Below, piece by piece: positions 1 through 9,870 of a stretch of 64,000 nt of DNA. The notes under the pieces were generated by a model. That model did no database searches. It had not been told where the DNA came from and saw only the letters and a program-made list of their open reading frames with translations. This DNA comes from Rhodococcus sp. 105337. Lineage in GTDB: Bacteria; Actinomycetota; Actinomycetes; Mycobacteriales; Mycobacteriaceae. The position numbers and the translations under genes were made by a program. The stretch's first letter is position 1. Each line of letters begins with the position of its first letter. Where the stretch lies: positions 62,001 to 126,000 of the forward strand of contig NZ_JABAGQ010000013.1 in assembly GCF_012844225.1 (NCBI RefSeq), written 5' to 3'.

Positions 1-420
1 GACGGAGGTAGCACCGAGACCACCGCGAAGACCACGACGGCAACCACGACGACCGAGGTCGTTGCGGACTACCCGCCCGTCCCGACCCCGGAGGAACTGC
101 AGGCCTCGCTCGACCGCGCGTTCGACGAGACCGTGCCCGCCGAGGAGAAGACCGACCTGGTGCAGGGCGCCGAGCTCGATCCCACCCTGATCGACCAGGT
201 CGCCATCGCTGCGAAGCAGGCCGGTGCGGTGATCACCATCATCGACGTCAACGACAACGAGAACGGCACCGCCACCGCCGGCATCGAAACCCAGCTCGGC
301 GACCAGGTCGCCACCGGCACCGTCGATTTCGTCGCGGAGGACGGTGTCTGGAAGCTGTCGAAGAACAACGCCTGCGGCATCGTCGCGGCCGCGCAGCTGC
401 AGACCCCTGCCTGCCCCTGA
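1..420 (+). CDS. Mtb12-like low-molecular-weight antigen family protein (5' end outside window)
   Basis: The reading frame is open from the first base and ends with TGA at 418-420, so the start lies upstream of the window. The visible part begins with a Thr-rich low-complexity linker (about residues 5-19), followed by PVPTPEELQ and a compact C-terminal domain with LVQG, a central beta-rich stretch and the motif VWKLSKNNAC near the end. This arrangement resembles the C-terminal domain of the mycobacterial secreted antigen Mtb12/CFP2 family, which are exported and often lipid-anchored proteins of unknown function. The Thr linker would separate a membrane anchor from this domain, but the signal sequence itself cannot be seen. 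A strong terminator follows 38 bases after the stop. Family assignment is by pattern only. Confidence 0.6.
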   Translation, partial: DGGSTETTAKTTTATTTTEVVADYPPVPTPEELQASLDRAFDETVPAEEKTDLVQGAELDPTLIDQVAIAAKQAGAVITIIDVNDNENGTATAGIETQLGDQVATGTVDFVAEDGVWKLSKNNACGIVAAAQLQTPACP

Positions 421-457
421 TATCCCTGCCCGACCCTGATACAAGGGTTAGGCACAG

Positions 458-497
458 AACGGTGCCCTACGCGGATTTCCGCGTAGGGCACCGTTTT
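458..497. terminator. Bidirectional rho-independent terminator
   Basis: A perfect 18-bp inverted repeat has arms at 458-475 (AACGGTGCCCTACGCGGA) and 478-495, only two bases between them, and a T-run on the right. It sits between two convergent genes (stops at 420 and 515), so it can end transcription from both sides. Confidence 0.88.
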
Positions 498-514
498 TCG
501 CTGTTCGGGCCCGC

Positions 515-1471
515 TCAGTTCTCGGGGGAGTGCCATTCCACGCGGTCGACCTGCGACTGCGCGAGCCGGGTGGTGGCGTCGGGGTCGACGTAGACCTGGT
601 CGCCCGACAGCACGAGTGTCCCCTCGACTGGCAACGGAAGCATCGGATCGAATGTCATGCTGCCTTCCCCGGCCATCGTGTAGTGCTCGATGTCGAGTTG
701 GCCCTGTCCGTTGGGCAGCATCCACACCGAGCCCTGCGGTGTCTGCTCGACCCGGACGTCGACGGTGACGCGCTCGTCGTCGTCGGAGACCAGCGTGGCG
801 GTGCTCACCTGGTCGATCGTGACGCCGGCGCTCATCACCTGCTGACGGATCTGCCACACCGCGCCCACGCCGATCTCGGCGTCCGGGAACGAGACCATGC
901 GGTACACGGACTGATAGAACGCCTGCTCGATCGCGGAGCGGGCGACGTTCGCCGTTTCCACCGTCGGCGCCAATCGGAGTGCACTGATCGCGCCGGTCGG
1001 GGCGACCGTCAGCCCGGCCCGGGAGCCGGCAGCGTCGGCGAGCGCCGACGCGAGCATCGGATCGGGCGACGTCCCTTCGCCGAGAACGATGTCGACGAGC
1101 GTGCTCGGCTGGGTGTCGGAGACCGCCTGCGTCACCGACGCGGCGAGGGGAAGGTTGAGTTCGGGAGTGGAGAAGTCCTGACGTGGCTCTTTGTCGATCT
1201 GCTGGAACACCTCCGAGCGGGTGGTCAGCACGACGTTCTGCTCGACGTCGGCCGGAGGTGCGAGCCGCACCACCGCGCGGGGCTCGCTGCCCGCCTCCAA
1301 CACCGTGGTCGTCACCGCGGATACGGGCACCGTCACCTCGGAGGATGTCGCCGCGGATGTAGCAGGGGCCCCCTCCGAAGAATCGCCGCATCCGGTGACG
1401 AACGCGGCGAGGGAGAGAACGGCGGCGAGGGCACACGGCCTCGGGTGAGGGAATCTGGACAGCACAGGCAC
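515..1471 (-). CDS. Secreted lipoprotein of unknown function
   Basis: About 318 residues. The GTG start at 1471 is chosen because it places a bacterial lipoprotein signal at the N-terminus: a basic start, a hydrophobic run [14 protein letters not shown], then the lipobox Cys in VTGCGDSS at about residue 28. After the lipobox comes a Ser/Thr/Ala-rich linker typical of actinobacterial lipoproteins and then a beta-rich domain with repeated VxLxT patterns (for example [24 protein letters not shown]). Mature protein is expected on the outer face of the membrane. The architecture resembles the DUF6263-type lipoproteins of Rhodococcus, but that is a tentative match. The gene is convergent with the Mtb12-like gene and divergent from lspA, whose product would remove its signal peptide. 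A longer in-frame extension upstream is Pro/Arg-rich antisense sequence to lspA and is not credible. Confidence 0.65.
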   Translation of the reverse strand: MPVLSRFPHPRPCALAAVLSLAAFVTGCGDSSEGAPATSAATSSEVTVPVSAVTTTVLEAGSEPRAVVRLAPPADVEQNVVLTTRSEVFQQIDKEPRQDFSTPELNLPLAASVTQAVSDTQPSTLVDIVLGEGTSPDPMLASALADAAGSRAGLTVAPTGAISALRLAPTVETANVARSAIEQAFYQSVYRMVSFPDAEIGVGAVWQIRQQVMSAGVTIDQVSTATLVSDDDERVTVDVRVEQTPQGSVWMLPNGQGQLDIEHYTMAGEGSMTFDPMLPLPVEGTLVLSGDQVYVDPDATTRLAQSQVDRVEWHSPEN

Positions 1472-1536
1472 ATCACCAGGGTAGCCACGGCGGGAGGGGT
1501 GACCGCTCACTCGTGCGGGTAGGGGATGATGTAAAG

Positions 1537-2244
1537 GTGACTGACGAAGCTTCCCGCCCCGATCCCGCGGGCGATCCCGCTGTGCCGAGGGCGGTGGAGA
1601 CGCCCACGCCCGACGCGGTAGCGGCACCCCTGCCCGAGGCGGTAGCGGCCCCCCTGCCCGAGGCGGTAGCGGCACCCCTGCCCGACGCGGCAGAGGAACC
1701 CTTGCACGGCGCGGTGAAGTCCCCGGTCGGTCGTCGGGCGACCCGCGCCCTCTTCGTCCTCGCGTTCCTGATCTACGTGGCGGACCTCGTGACGAAGGTG
1801 CTCGCCGTCCGCTTCATCGATCCTGCCGATCCGGTGTCCATCGTCGGCGACACGGTGACGCTCACGCTCGTCCGTAATCCCGGTGCCGCGTTCTCCATGG
1901 CCACGGGCATGACCTGGCTGCTGACCATCGTCGCGATCGGCGTGGTCATCGGCGTGATCAAGATCGGGAGGACACTGCAGTCGCGCTGGTGGGCGCTGGG
2001 CCTCGGCCTGGTACTCGGCGGGGCGCTGGGCAACCTCACCGACCGCCTCTTCCGTTCCCCCGGCCCGCTGCAGGGTCACGTGGTGGACTTCGTGTCGGTC
2101 GGATGGTGGCCGGTGTTCAACGTCGCCGACTCCGCGATCGTGTGCGGAGCGATCCTCCTCGTCGCGCTGACCGTGTTCGGTATCGAGCCGAACGGCAGCA
2201 GGTCCACGAAATCCGACACCACCGGAAAGGAAAGCCGCCAGTGA
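1537..2244 (+). CDS. lspA: Lipoprotein signal peptidase (signal peptidase II)
   Basis: Membrane aspartyl protease that cleaves signal peptides from diacylglyceryl-prolipoproteins. Both catalytic blocks are visible: [18 protein letters not shown] with the first catalytic Asp, and [17 protein letters not shown] with the second Asp in NVADS. Four hydrophobic segments match the family. The core is preceded by an unusual cytoplasmic extension of about 60 residues, Pro/Ala/Asp-rich, containing three copies of AVAAPLPE; most LspA proteins lack this. GTG at 1537 is preferred (AGGGG at 1521-1525 upstream); GTG at 1513 in the same frame is an alternative that adds eight residues. The stop overlaps the next gene's start by four bases (GTGA, 2241-2244), so the pseudouridine synthase is probably translationally coupled, as in M. 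tuberculosis (Rv1539-Rv1540). Confidence 0.93.
   Translation: MTDEASRPDPAGDPAVPRAVETPTPDAVAAPLPEAVAAPLPEAVAAPLPDAAEEPLHGAVKSPVGRRATRALFVLAFLIYVADLVTKVLAVRFIDPADPVSIVGDTVTLTLVRNPGAAFSMATGMTWLLTIVAIGVVIGVIKIGRTLQSRWWALGLGLVLGGALGNLTDRLFRSPGPLQGHVVDFVSVGWWPVFNVADSAIVCGAILLVALTVFGIEPNGSRSTKSDTTGKESRQ
1615..1686 (+). repeat. Three tandem 24-bp units inside lspA
   Basis: Units at 1615-1638, 1639-1662 and 1663-1686 each encode AVAAPLPE (the last reads AVAAPLPD) and are nearly identical in DNA. Being a multiple of three, copy-number change would lengthen or shorten the LspA N-terminal extension without breaking the frame. Confidence 0.9.
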
Positions 2245-3167
2245 GGGAAACCCGGTCGATGCCTGTACCCGACGGGCTCGACGGGATGCGTGTCGACGCC
2301 GGCCTCGCCCGCCTGCTCGGTTTGTCCCGTACCGCCGTCGCCGCACTCACCGAGGAGGGCGCCGTCCTCGTGGACGGGACGCCCGTCGGCAAGTCCGATC
2401 GTCTCTCGGCCGGGTCGTGGCTCGAGGTCGAACTCCCCGAGCCGCCGCGTCCGCTGACCATCGAGCCACAGCCCGTCGAGGGCATGGAAATCCTGTACGC
2501 CGACGACGACATCGTCGCGGTCGACAAGCCCGTCGGGGTGGCGGCGCACGCGAGCGTGGGGTGGACCGGGCCGACCGTCATCGGCGGTCTCGCAGCCGCA
2601 GGGTTCCGCATCTCCACGTCCGGTCTGCACGAACGGCAGGGCATCGTGCACCGTCTCGACGTCGGGACTTCGGGGGTGATGGTCGTGGCGACCTCCGAGC
2701 GGGCCTACACCGTGCTCAAACGCGCCTTCAAGCAGCGCACCATCGACAAGCGGTACCACGCGCTGGTGCAGGGCCACCCGGATCCGAGCAGCGGCACCAT
2801 CGACGCACCCATCGGCCGGCACCGCAGCAGCGACTGGAAATTCACCGTGGCCGCGGACGGCAAGCCCAGCGTCACCCACTACGACACCATCGAAGCGTTC
2901 CAGGCCGCGAGCCTGCTCGACGTCCACCTCGAGACCGGCCGCACGCACCAGATCCGGGTGCACTTCTCGGCGTTGCGGCACCCGTGCTGCGGCGACCTCA
3001 CCTACGGTGCCGACCCGCGCCTCGCGGCCAGGCTCGGTCTCGAGCGCCAGTGGCTGCACGCAAAGTCGCTGGGGTTCGCGCACCCGACCCAGGGGCAGTG
3101 GATCGAGATCGAGAGCAAGTACCCGGCCGATCTGGAACACGCACTCGACGTGCTCCGCAGCGCCTGA
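2241..3167 (+). CDS. RluA/RluD-family 23S rRNA pseudouridine synthase
   Basis: About 308 residues, the usual size for RluD-like enzymes, which isomerise uridines in 23S rRNA. An N-terminal S4-like RNA-binding region (about residues 10-75, with [14 protein letters not shown]) precedes the synthase domain. The catalytic motif HRLDVGTSG (about residue 137) contains the essential Asp, and the family signature [10 protein letters not shown] followed by a GDxTYG loop is intact. GTG at 2241 is chosen because it overlaps the lspA stop (GTGA) and is preceded by AAAGGAAAG; ATG at 2259 is an alternative. The exact target uridines cannot be read from sequence, so no symbol is given. The pairing with lspA is conserved in many bacteria. 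Confidence 0.9.
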   Translation: MRETRSMPVPDGLDGMRVDAGLARLLGLSRTAVAALTEEGAVLVDGTPVGKSDRLSAGSWLEVELPEPPRPLTIEPQPVEGMEILYADDDIVAVDKPVGVAAHASVGWTGPTVIGGLAAAGFRISTSGLHERQGIVHRLDVGTSGVMVVATSERAYTVLKRAFKQRTIDKRYHALVQGHPDPSSGTIDAPIGRHRSSDWKFTVAADGKPSVTHYDTIEAFQAASLLDVHLETGRTHQIRVHFSALRHPCCGDLTYGADPRLAARLGLERQWLHAKSLGFAHPTQGQWIEIESKYPADLEHALDVLRSA

Positions 3168-3170
3168 CCG

Positions 3171-3818
3171 ATGAGGCGCGCGCTCCCGTGGGCGGCTGTC
3201 GCCGTCCTCGTTCTCGCCGTGCTCGTCGCAGGGTGGCTCTCGCCCGTGCGGCCCGCCTCGGTACGGAGCGACGGCCTCGGTCCGGACAGCGGTGAACTCG
3301 TCGCCGACTATCTCGCACGCGCCGACGCGAGCCTTGCCGACGCGGAACGCGAACCGGACGCCCCGCACTGGGGCCTGATCTCGTTCGAGCGGGAGGTCGA
3401 CACGGCCGCCGTCGCGGCTCTGCCCGGGCAACTGCGGATCGCGCAGGTGTTGTTTCGCGTTCCGATCGACCGAGTGCAGACGCCGCTCGTCCCGGTGGCC
3501 GTGTCGGCGCATCCGGAGGCGCTGCGCAAGGCTCCGCTCGTGGCGGCGGGACGGTTGCGTCTCCAGTCGTCCGGTCCCGACCGGGCCGCGCGGATCGCGG
3601 CGGTGTCGGCGGACCGGCTGGCCGCGGGCTGTGCCTGCGTCGTCGGCGTCGCGGTGCGGGGCACCGCCGCACAGTTGCGTGCCGCCGCCGACGACCCGGC
3701 AGTACGCGCGGTGGAAGTACTCCCGTCCGATGCCGTCGCGGGACGTTTCTCCCTGATCCCGCTGCTGCCCGAGCATGCCGAGACCGTCGTGCCCGGCCCG
3801 GACGACGCCGAACCCTGA
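3171..3818 (+). CDS. Small exported or membrane-anchored protein of unknown function
   Basis: 215 residues starting four bases after the pseudouridine synthase stop, so probably in the same operon. One N-terminal hydrophobic segment (ALPWAAVAVLVLAVLVAGWL, about residues 4-23) would serve as signal anchor; there is no lipobox. The rest is an Ala/Asp/Arg-rich extracytoplasmic domain with two Cys close together (GCACVVG), which might form a disulfide outside the cell, and a C-terminus rich in acidic residues. I do not recognise the family. The position between lspA and rarD and the coding quality make it a real gene. Confidence 0.75.
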   Translation: MRRALPWAAVAVLVLAVLVAGWLSPVRPASVRSDGLGPDSGELVADYLARADASLADAEREPDAPHWGLISFEREVDTAAVAALPGQLRIAQVLFRVPIDRVQTPLVPVAVSAHPEALRKAPLVAAGRLRLQSSGPDRAARIAAVSADRLAAGCACVVGVAVRGTAAQLRAAADDPAVRAVEVLPSDAVAGRFSLIPLLPEHAETVVPGPDDAEP

Positions 3819-3870
3819 GATCGTCCGCCCTCGGCGTGAGCCGGGATCGTCGCAGCCGTACGGTGTCCTC

Positions 3871-4791
3871 GTGAACCGCCCGACCGCTCCCGTTCTGCGC
3901 ACAGGCGTGCTGTGCGGCCTCGGCGCATACCTGTCCTGGGGGCTTTTTCCCGCCTTCTTCGGGCTTCTCGCGCCGGCCGGTGCCATCGAGATCCTCGCGC
4001 ACCGGGTGCTGTGGACGCTCGTGCTCATGGTCGTCGTGCTCGCCGTGATGGGCAGGCTCGGTTCGCTGCGCGGCCTGTCCCTGCGCACCTGGGCACTCGT
4101 CGCGGCGGCCTCGGCGGCGATCGCGGTCAACTGGGGCACCTACATCTACGGGGTCACGTCGGGGCGCGTCGTCGAAACCGCACTGGGGTACTTCATCAAT
4201 CCGCTCGTGAGCGTGCTGTTCGGCGTGCTGTTCTTCCGCGAGCGGCTGCGGCCGGCCCAGATCGCTGCGCTCGTGCTCGCGGTGTGTGCGGTCCTGGTCA
4301 TCACCGTCGACTACGGGCGGCCCCCGGTCCTGGCGCTGACGCTGGCGCTGTCGTTCGCGTTGTACGGAGTGATCAAGAAGGTCGTGCCACTCGACCCGAG
4401 GACATCGCTGGCGGGGGAGGGCGTGGTCGCGGCTCCGTTCGCGCTGGGATACGTGATCTTTCTCGCTGTGACGGGGACCGGCACCTTCATCGGTTTCGGC
4501 GCGGGTCACACCGCTTTGCTGATGTCCGCCGGGGTGGTCACCGCCGTGCCGTTGCTGTTGTTCGGGGCTGCCGCCCAACGCGTTCCGCTGGCTACGCTGG
4601 GGATGTTGCAGTACCTGACGCCCAGCCTGCAGATGGCGTGGGGGGTACTCGTGCTCCACGAGGACATGCCGGCGTCGCGGTGGATCGGTTTCGTCCTGAT
4701 CTGGGTGGCCCTTGTGGTGTACAGCACCGACGCGCTGATCCGGTCGCGTCGTGGGCGCGCCGCGGTCAAGGCTGTCGGTAGCTCGGCTTAG
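3871..4791 (+). CDS. rarD: EamA-family transporter, RarD type
   Basis: About 306 residues with roughly ten hydrophobic helices. RarD proteins belong to the drug/metabolite transporter superfamily; the N-terminal block [19 protein letters not shown] and the internal [20 protein letters not shown] segment are characteristic of the RarD branch. Later blocks such as [19 protein letters not shown] match its C-terminal repeat. The substrate is unknown; chloramphenicol-related roles reported in other species should not be assumed. GTG at 3871 is chosen because translation there begins just before the first membrane helix; an upstream in-frame extension overlaps the preceding gene and is Pro/Arg-rich. 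dnaE1 follows closely in the same direction. Confidence 0.85.
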   Translation: MNRPTAPVLRTGVLCGLGAYLSWGLFPAFFGLLAPAGAIEILAHRVLWTLVLMVVVLAVMGRLGSLRGLSLRTWALVAAASAAIAVNWGTYIYGVTSGRVVETALGYFINPLVSVLFGVLFFRERLRPAQIAALVLAVCAVLVITVDYGRPPVLALTLALSFALYGVIKKVVPLDPRTSLAGEGVVAAPFALGYVIFLAVTGTGTFIGFGAGHTALLMSAGVVTAVPLLLFGAAAQRVPLATLGMLQYLTPSLQMAWGVLVLHEDMPASRWIGFVLIWVALVVYSTDALIRSRRGRAAVKAVGSSA

Positions 4792-4829
4792 ACTCGTCGG
4801 TGCCCACAGACATCCCGGGAGAGGCACGC

Positions 4830-7800
4830 GTGGCTGACTCGTTCGTTCATCTGCACAACCACACCGAGTACTCGATGCTCGACGGCGCCGCCAAGGTCGG
4901 CCCGTTGTTCGCCGAGGCGCAGCGGCTGGGGATGACGGCCGTCGGCATGACCGACCACGGAAACATGTACGGCGCCAGCGAGTTCTACAACGTCGCCAAG
5001 AAGTACGACATCAAGCCCATCATCGGTATCGAGGCATACGTCGCGCCCGGCTCCCGCTTCGACACCAAGCGTGTCAAGTGGGGCGACCCGAGCCAGAAGT
5101 CCGACGACGTCTCCGGCTCGGGTGCCTATACCCACATGACGATGGTCGCGGAGAATGCCGCCGGCCTGCGGAACCTGTTCAAGTTGTCCTCCCTGGCTTC
5201 GATCGAGGGCCAGTTGGGCAAGTGGGCGCGCATGGACGAAGAACTCATCGCGTCGCACGCCGAGGGCATCATCGCCACCACCGGCTGTCCGTCGGGCGAG
5301 ATCCAGACCCGCCTGCGGCTCGGCCACGACCGCGAGGCCCTCGAGGCCGCAGCGAAGTGGCAGGAGATCTGGGGCAAGGACAACTTCTTCCTCGAACTGA
5401 TGGATCACGGTCTGTCCATCGAACGCCGGGTCCGTGAGGGCCTGCTCGAGATCGGCAACAAGCTCGGTATCCCGCCGCTGGCCACCAACGACTGCCACTA
5501 CGTGACCAAGGACGCCGCGGAGAACCACGAAGCGCTGCTGTGCATCCAGACCGGCAAGACGCTCTCCGATCCCACCCGGTTCAAGTTCGACGGTGACGGC
5601 TACTACCTCAAGTCCGCCGACGAGATGCGCGCCATCTGGGACGCCGAGGTGCCCGGCGCGTGCGACAACTCGGTGCTGATCGGCGAACGCGTGCAGCCGT
5701 ACGACGACGTGTGGACCCACCGCGACCGCATGCCGATCTTCCCGGTGCCCGAAGGCCACACCCAGGAGAGCTTCCTGCGCCACGAGGTGATGCGCGGACT
5801 CGACCGCAGGTTCCCGTCCGGCCCGCCGCAGGAGTACCTCGCACGCGCCGACTACGAGATCGGCGTCATCAACGAGATGGGCTTCCCGGCCTACTTCCTC
5901 GTCGTCGGCGACCTGATCAATCACGCTCGGGAGGTCGGTATCCGGGTCGGACCCGGTCGTGGTTCGGCCGCGGGTTCGCTCGTCGCCTACGCGATGGGCA
6001 TCACCAACATCGATCCCATCCCGCACGGACTGCTCTTCGAGCGATTCCTCAACCCCGAGCGCGTGTCGATGCCCGATATCGATATCGACTTCGACGACCG
6101 CCGCCGCGGCGAGATGGTGCGGTACGCCTCGGAGAAGTGGGGCACCGACAAGGTGGCGCAGGTCATCACGTTCGGCACCATCAAGACCAAAGCTGCGATC
6201 AAGGACTCCGCCCGAGTGCAGTTCGGGCAGCCCGGTTTCGCCATCGCGGACCAGATCACCAAGGCGCTGCCGCCGCCGATCATGGCGAAGGACATCTCGG
6301 TGTCCGGCATCACCGATCCGAGCCACGAGCGGTACAAGGAAGCCGTCGAGGTGCGCGCGCTGATCGACTCGAACCCCGACGTGCGGAAGATCTACGAGAC
6401 CGCGAAAGGTCTCGAAGGCCTGATCCGTAACGCGGGCGTGCACGCCTGCGCGGTGATCATGTCGTCCGAGCCGCTGATGGACGCGATCCCGCTGTGGAAG
6501 CGTGCGCAGGACGGCGCGATCATCACCGGCTGGGACTACCCGTCGTGCGAGGCCATCGGCCTGCTGAAGATGGACTTCCTCGGGCTGCGCAACCTCACCG
6601 TGATCGGTGACGCGATCGAGAACATCAAGGTCAACCGCGGGATCGATCTCGATCTCGACACTCTTCCGCTCGAAGACCCGGCGACCTACGAACTCCTCGC
6701 GCGCGGCGACACCCTCGGCGTGTTCCAGCTCGACGGCAGCGCCATGCGCGATCTGCTGCGCCGGATGCAGCCCACCGGCTTCGAGGACATCGTCGCCGTC
6801 CTGGCGTTGTATCGCCCCGGCCCGATGGGCATGAACGCCCACAACGACTACGCCGACCGTAAGAACGGCCGGCAGCAGGTCACCCCGATTCATCCCGAGC
6901 TCGAGGAACCGCTCAAGGAGATCCTCTCCGACACCTACGGTCTGATCGTCTACCAGGAGCAGATCATGCAGATCGCTCAGAAGGTGGCCGGTTATTCGCT
7001 CGGGCAGGCCGACATCCTCCGGCGCGCCATGGGTAAGAAGAAGCTCTCGGTGCTCGAGGAAGCGTATGCGGGCTTCCGGGAAGGCATGCTGAAGAACGGC
7101 TTCTCCGAGCCGGCGATCAAGGCCCTGTGGGACACGATCCTCCCGTTCGCGGGTTACGCGTTCAACAAGTCGCACGCAGCCGGCTACGGTCTCGTCTCCT
7201 TCTGGACGGCGTACCTGAAGGCGAACTACCCCGCCGAGTACATGGCGGGTCTGCTCACCTCGGTCGGCGACGACAAGGACAAGGCCGCGATCTACCTGTC
7301 CGACTGCCGCAAGATGGGCATCACCGTGCTGCCCCCCGACGTCAACGAGTCGCACACCAACTTCATGTCGGTGGGTGAGGACATCCGGTTCGGGCTCGGC
7401 GCGGTGCGCAACGTGGGCACCAACGTCGTGGCATCGATCATCAAGGCCCGTGAGGAGAAGGGGAGGTTCACCGACTTCTCCGACTACCTCGACAAGATCG
7501 ACACGGTCGCCTGCTCGAAGAAGGTCACCGAATCTCTCATCAAGGCAGGCGGTTTCGATTCGCTCGGGCATCCCCGTAAGGGATTGATGCTCGTGCACGC
7601 CGACGCGATCGACGCGGTGATGAGCACCAAGAAGGCCGAGGCCATCGGCCAGTTCGACCTGTTCGGCGGCGCCGACGCCGACGAGTCGGTCGCGTCGGTG
7701 TTCAACGTGAAGATTCCCGACGAGGAGTGGGACAGCAAGCATCGTCTCGCGCTCGAACGCGAGATGCTCGGTCTCTACGTCTCGGGGCATCCCCTCAACG

Positions 7801-8366
7801 GTGTCGAGCACGTACTCGCCGCCCAATCCGACACGCACATTCCGGCGATCCTCGAGGGCGGGTTCAAGGACGGTACGCAGGTCACCGTCGGCGGCATCCT
7901 CGCGTCGGTGAACCGGCGCATCAACAAGAACGGTCTCGCGTGGGCGTCGGCTCAGCTCGAAGACCTCACCGGCGGCATCGAGGTGCTCTTCTTCCCGCAG
8001 GCCTACGCCGTCTACGGCATGGACGTCGTCGAGGACTCGGTTGTGCTCGTCAAGGCGCGGGTCTCCGTCCGCGACGACCGCATCTCGTTGATCGCCAACG
8101 ACCTCGCCGTACCCGACCTGTCCCAGATCGGGGTCGCGAAACCGGTGTCGGTGTCGATGCCGACACGGCTGTGCACTCCCGACAAGGTCGGGGCGCTGAA
8201 GAATGTGCTCACGAGGCATCCGGGGACGGCCGATGTGAACGTGCGACTGATCACGGGGAGCAAGGTCACGGTGCTCCGACTCGACGACAGCCTGCGCGTC
8301 GAACCCTCGTCCGCGCTGATGGGTGACCTGAAGGCGCTGCTCGGTCCCAGCTGTCTGGCGACCTGA
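4830..8366 (+). CDS. dnaE1: DNA polymerase III alpha subunit, DnaE1
   Basis: About 1178 residues, full length for the replicative polymerase of actinobacteria. The PHP exonuclease domain opens with [14 protein letters not shown] (about residues 6-19) and [14 protein letters not shown]; metal-binding His and Asp residues are in place, so the intrinsic proofreading reported for mycobacterial DnaE1 is probably retained. The polymerase active site PDIDIDFDD lies near residue 415, preceded by [19 protein letters not shown] and followed by VHACAVIM. A helix-hairpin-helix region and an OB-fold ([18 protein letters not shown], near residue 1018) complete the family layout. GTG at 4830 is chosen because GGGAGAG lies six bases upstream and because the mycobacterial protein starts just before [14 protein letters not shown] at 4800 is possible but lacks such a site. 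Confidence 0.97.
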   Translation: MADSFVHLHNHTEYSMLDGAAKVGPLFAEAQRLGMTAVGMTDHGNMYGASEFYNVAKKYDIKPIIGIEAYVAPGSRFDTKRVKWGDPSQKSDDVSGSGAYTHMTMVAENAAGLRNLFKLSSLASIEGQLGKWARMDEELIASHAEGIIATTGCPSGEIQTRLRLGHDREALEAAAKWQEIWGKDNFFLELMDHGLSIERRVREGLLEIGNKLGIPPLATNDCHYVTKDAAENHEALLCIQTGKTLSDPTRFKFDGDGYYLKSADEMRAIWDAEVPGACDNSVLIGERVQPYDDVWTHRDRMPIFPVPEGHTQESFLRHEVMRGLDRRFPSGPPQEYLARADYEIGVINEMGFPAYFLVVGDLINHAREVGIRVGPGRGSAAGSLVAYAMGITNIDPIPHGLLFERFLNPERVSMPDIDIDFDDRRRGEMVRYASEKWGTDKVAQVITFGTIKTKAAIKDSARVQFGQPGFAIADQITKALPPPIMAKDISVSGITDPSHERYKEAVEVRALIDSNPDVRKIYETAKGLEGLIRNAGVHACAVIMSSEPLMDAIPLWKRAQDGAIITGWDYPSCEAIGLLKMDFLGLRNLTVIGDAIENIKVNRGIDLDLDTLPLEDPATYELLARGDTLGVFQLDGSAMRDLLRRMQPTGFEDIVAVLALYRPGPMGMNAHNDYADRKNGRQQVTPIHPELEEPLKEILSDTYGLIVYQEQIMQIAQKVAGYSLGQADILRRAMGKKKLSVLEEAYAGFREGMLKNGFSEPAIKALWDTILPFAGYAFNKSHAAGYGLVSFWTAYLKANYPAEYMAGLLTSVGDDKDKAAIYLSDCRKMGITVLPPDVNESHTNFMSVGEDIRFGLGAVRNVGTNVVASIIKAREEKGRFTDFSDYLDKIDTVACSKKVTESLIKAGGFDSLGHPRKGLMLVHADAIDAVMSTKKAEAIGQFDLFGGADADESVASVFNVKIPDEEWDSKHRLALEREMLGLYVSGHPLNGVEHVLAAQSDTHIPAILEGGFKDGTQVTVGGILASVNRRINKNGLAWASAQLEDLTGGIEVLFFPQAYAVYGMDVVEDSVVLVKARVSVRDDRISLIANDLAVPDLSQIGVAKPVSVSMPTRLCTPDKVGALKNVLTRHPGTADVNVRLITGSKVTVLRLDDSLRVEPSSALMGDLKALLGPSCLAT

Positions 8367-8877
8367 CCGGGGACTCGGCACCGGGCTCCGGGGTCGGGGT
8401 GTTCCAGCTGTTGTTCCGCGACCGCGGCACACCGCAAAGCCGGAGTCGGGCCCGAGCCGCGCAACCCCTACACCGAGCTGCGCGATGCGCTGGTGGCTCG
8501 GGATAGACGAGAAGGCCCTCGCGCTCGAAGGCCCCGGTAGCGGGGTAGTTGTCGACAGTGGGCGATTCGGCAGCCCCCGCCGAATCCGGCACCGCTGCCA
8601 CAGAAGATCGCCGCGCAGCCGCACTGCGGGGTCTCGTGTGCGCCACCCACCGACCCGGCGAAAGCTCGCCGTACGTGAGACTGCGCGTCAACACCCGATT
8701 CCTGATCGGGATCATCGCTGCTCCCAGCGGCGTCGCCGATGCCCTCGACCGCATCGACCTGTACGAACCGACGACACGGTGCCGGCCGCGGTCAACGACA
8801 GCATCGTCGAGTGCAGCCATATCAGGCGAGCCCGCCGACCCCGAAAACCGGATAGCGTTGCAGCCCTTCTCGACTGC
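8367..8877. other. Intergenic stretch with no convincing gene
   Basis: About 510 bases between dnaE1 and the convergent toxin-like gene. Several open frames exist on both strands but none has a recognisable start with ribosome site plus a family-like sequence. Short patches on the minus strand (for example a frame with YGELSPGRWVAHTR) look protein-like and could be decayed coding DNA, but I cannot assemble them. Confidence 0.5.
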
Positions 8878-9870
8878 TTACGCGCCCGGTTCTGGATCGA
8901 CTCTGCGTGCAGGATCGGGTGCGGATTCGAGACCAGAAGATGAGTGACCGCCCATGCGTGGCTCGCTGGTTCGGGCAGACCGCGGCTGCTGCGCATGCGC
9001 TGCCGCAGCGGCAGCCAGTGCGGACAGCAGGGCGTCGCGTCCGCTGCGATCGGGTGCGACCTCGACCCCGGCCTCGTTGCGGCTACCCGGTCGGTTTGGG
9101 TTCACATCGGGGTCGGCGACGTGTGTGCGGATGAGAGCGGCGAGACGGCCCGGCGCGATCGTGAGGCCGTCGACCGGGCGGCGTCGGTCGATCATCGACA
9201 CCAGAGCGAACAGTGCCTTGGCCGCATCGCCACGGGCACCCTTGTGTGGAGTGTCGAGCTTCCACTCGGGGAGCCGATCCCGATACTCGTGGGCGATGAC
9301 CAACAGGGCGCACAGATCCGTGACGTCCTTCGGTGCGAGGCGGCTGCGCCAGGCAAGCGCTTTGAGCACGACCGCCTGCTCGACGTCGGGGACCGGCACC
9401 TCGAACAGCAACGTCTCGGAGGTGGTCAGGCGTGCGCGGACCCGCACGTCGAGCGCGTCGGTGGCGAGCGCGAGATTCAGGCCGGGAATCGCATGGAATC
9501 CTCGGCCGTCGTACTCGATCTTCGCCAAGGGTCGTCCGCTGGTGCCGGGGACCAGCAGGTCCACCGACAGTGGGGTCGCCGAGCCGGAGGGCGCTTCGTA
9601 GTGATTGCCCGTCACCAGCCGGTATCCGCGTTCGACGAGCGCGTCGTGCAGAGCGCTGTCGGCAGCCGCGACGGTGTCCATGCCGGCGTCCGCGTCGGCG
9701 GTCACCCGAGCGACCGAGTCGGTCGTCGGATAGATCCGGTTGAGCAGGTGCACCATGTGCCCGCCGATCACCCGATAGTTGCTGCCGTAGGCCGCCGCCG
9801 CGAGATCGGCGAGGGCGCGCAGCCCGCGATCGGCCGCGTTCGATGCGGCAAGGACTTCGACCTCTATCAC
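8878..9870 (-). CDS. AbiEii-like nucleotidyltransferase, putative toxin of a type IV-like toxin/antitoxin pair
   Basis: About 330 residues. The N-terminal half resembles the nucleotidyltransferase fold of AbiEii/AbiGii proteins: YRVIGGHMVHLLNR followed by an acidic pair in DADAGMDTV, then a VDLLVP strand, the usual order of the catalytic acidic residues. A later block KALAWRSRLAPKDVTDLCALL matches the helical region seen in such proteins. AbiEii-type enzymes act in phage defence and plasmid stabilisation by modifying or sequestering nucleotides or tRNA; this gene's activity is inferred only. The GTG at 9870 overlaps the upstream antitoxin stop by four bases (GTGA), the classic order antitoxin then toxin. 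The last 60 residues are Ala/Ser/Arg-rich and may be disordered. Confidence 0.7.
   Translation of the reverse strand: MIEVEVLAASNAADRGLRALADLAAAAYGSNYRVIGGHMVHLLNRIYPTTDSVARVTADADAGMDTVAAADSALHDALVERGYRLVTGNHYEAPSGSATPLSVDLLVPGTSGRPLAKIEYDGRGFHAIPGLNLALATDALDVRVRARLTTSETLLFEVPVPDVEQAVVLKALAWRSRLAPKDVTDLCALLVIAHEYRDRLPEWKLDTPHKGARGDAAKALFALVSMIDRRRPVDGLTIAPGRLAALIRTHVADPDVNPNRPGSRNEAGVEVAPDRSGRDALLSALAAAAAAHAQQPRSARTSEPRMGGHSSSGLESAPDPARRVDPEPGA

Noticed and set aside
2076-4139. 687-codon minus-strand open frame across the pseudouridine synthase and next gene
   Set aside because: Composition is that of an antisense frame; both plus-strand genes below it have clear motifs and coupled starts.
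4788-8624. 1278-codon open frame on the minus strand across dnaE1
   Set aside because: It is the antisense of a strongly coding gene in GC-rich DNA; its translation is Arg/His/Val-rich without motifs, while the plus frame has every DnaE1 signature.
8485-8947. Two overlapping plus-strand frames after dnaE1
   Set aside because: No ribosome site, no motif, and they run into the antisense of the toxin-like gene.
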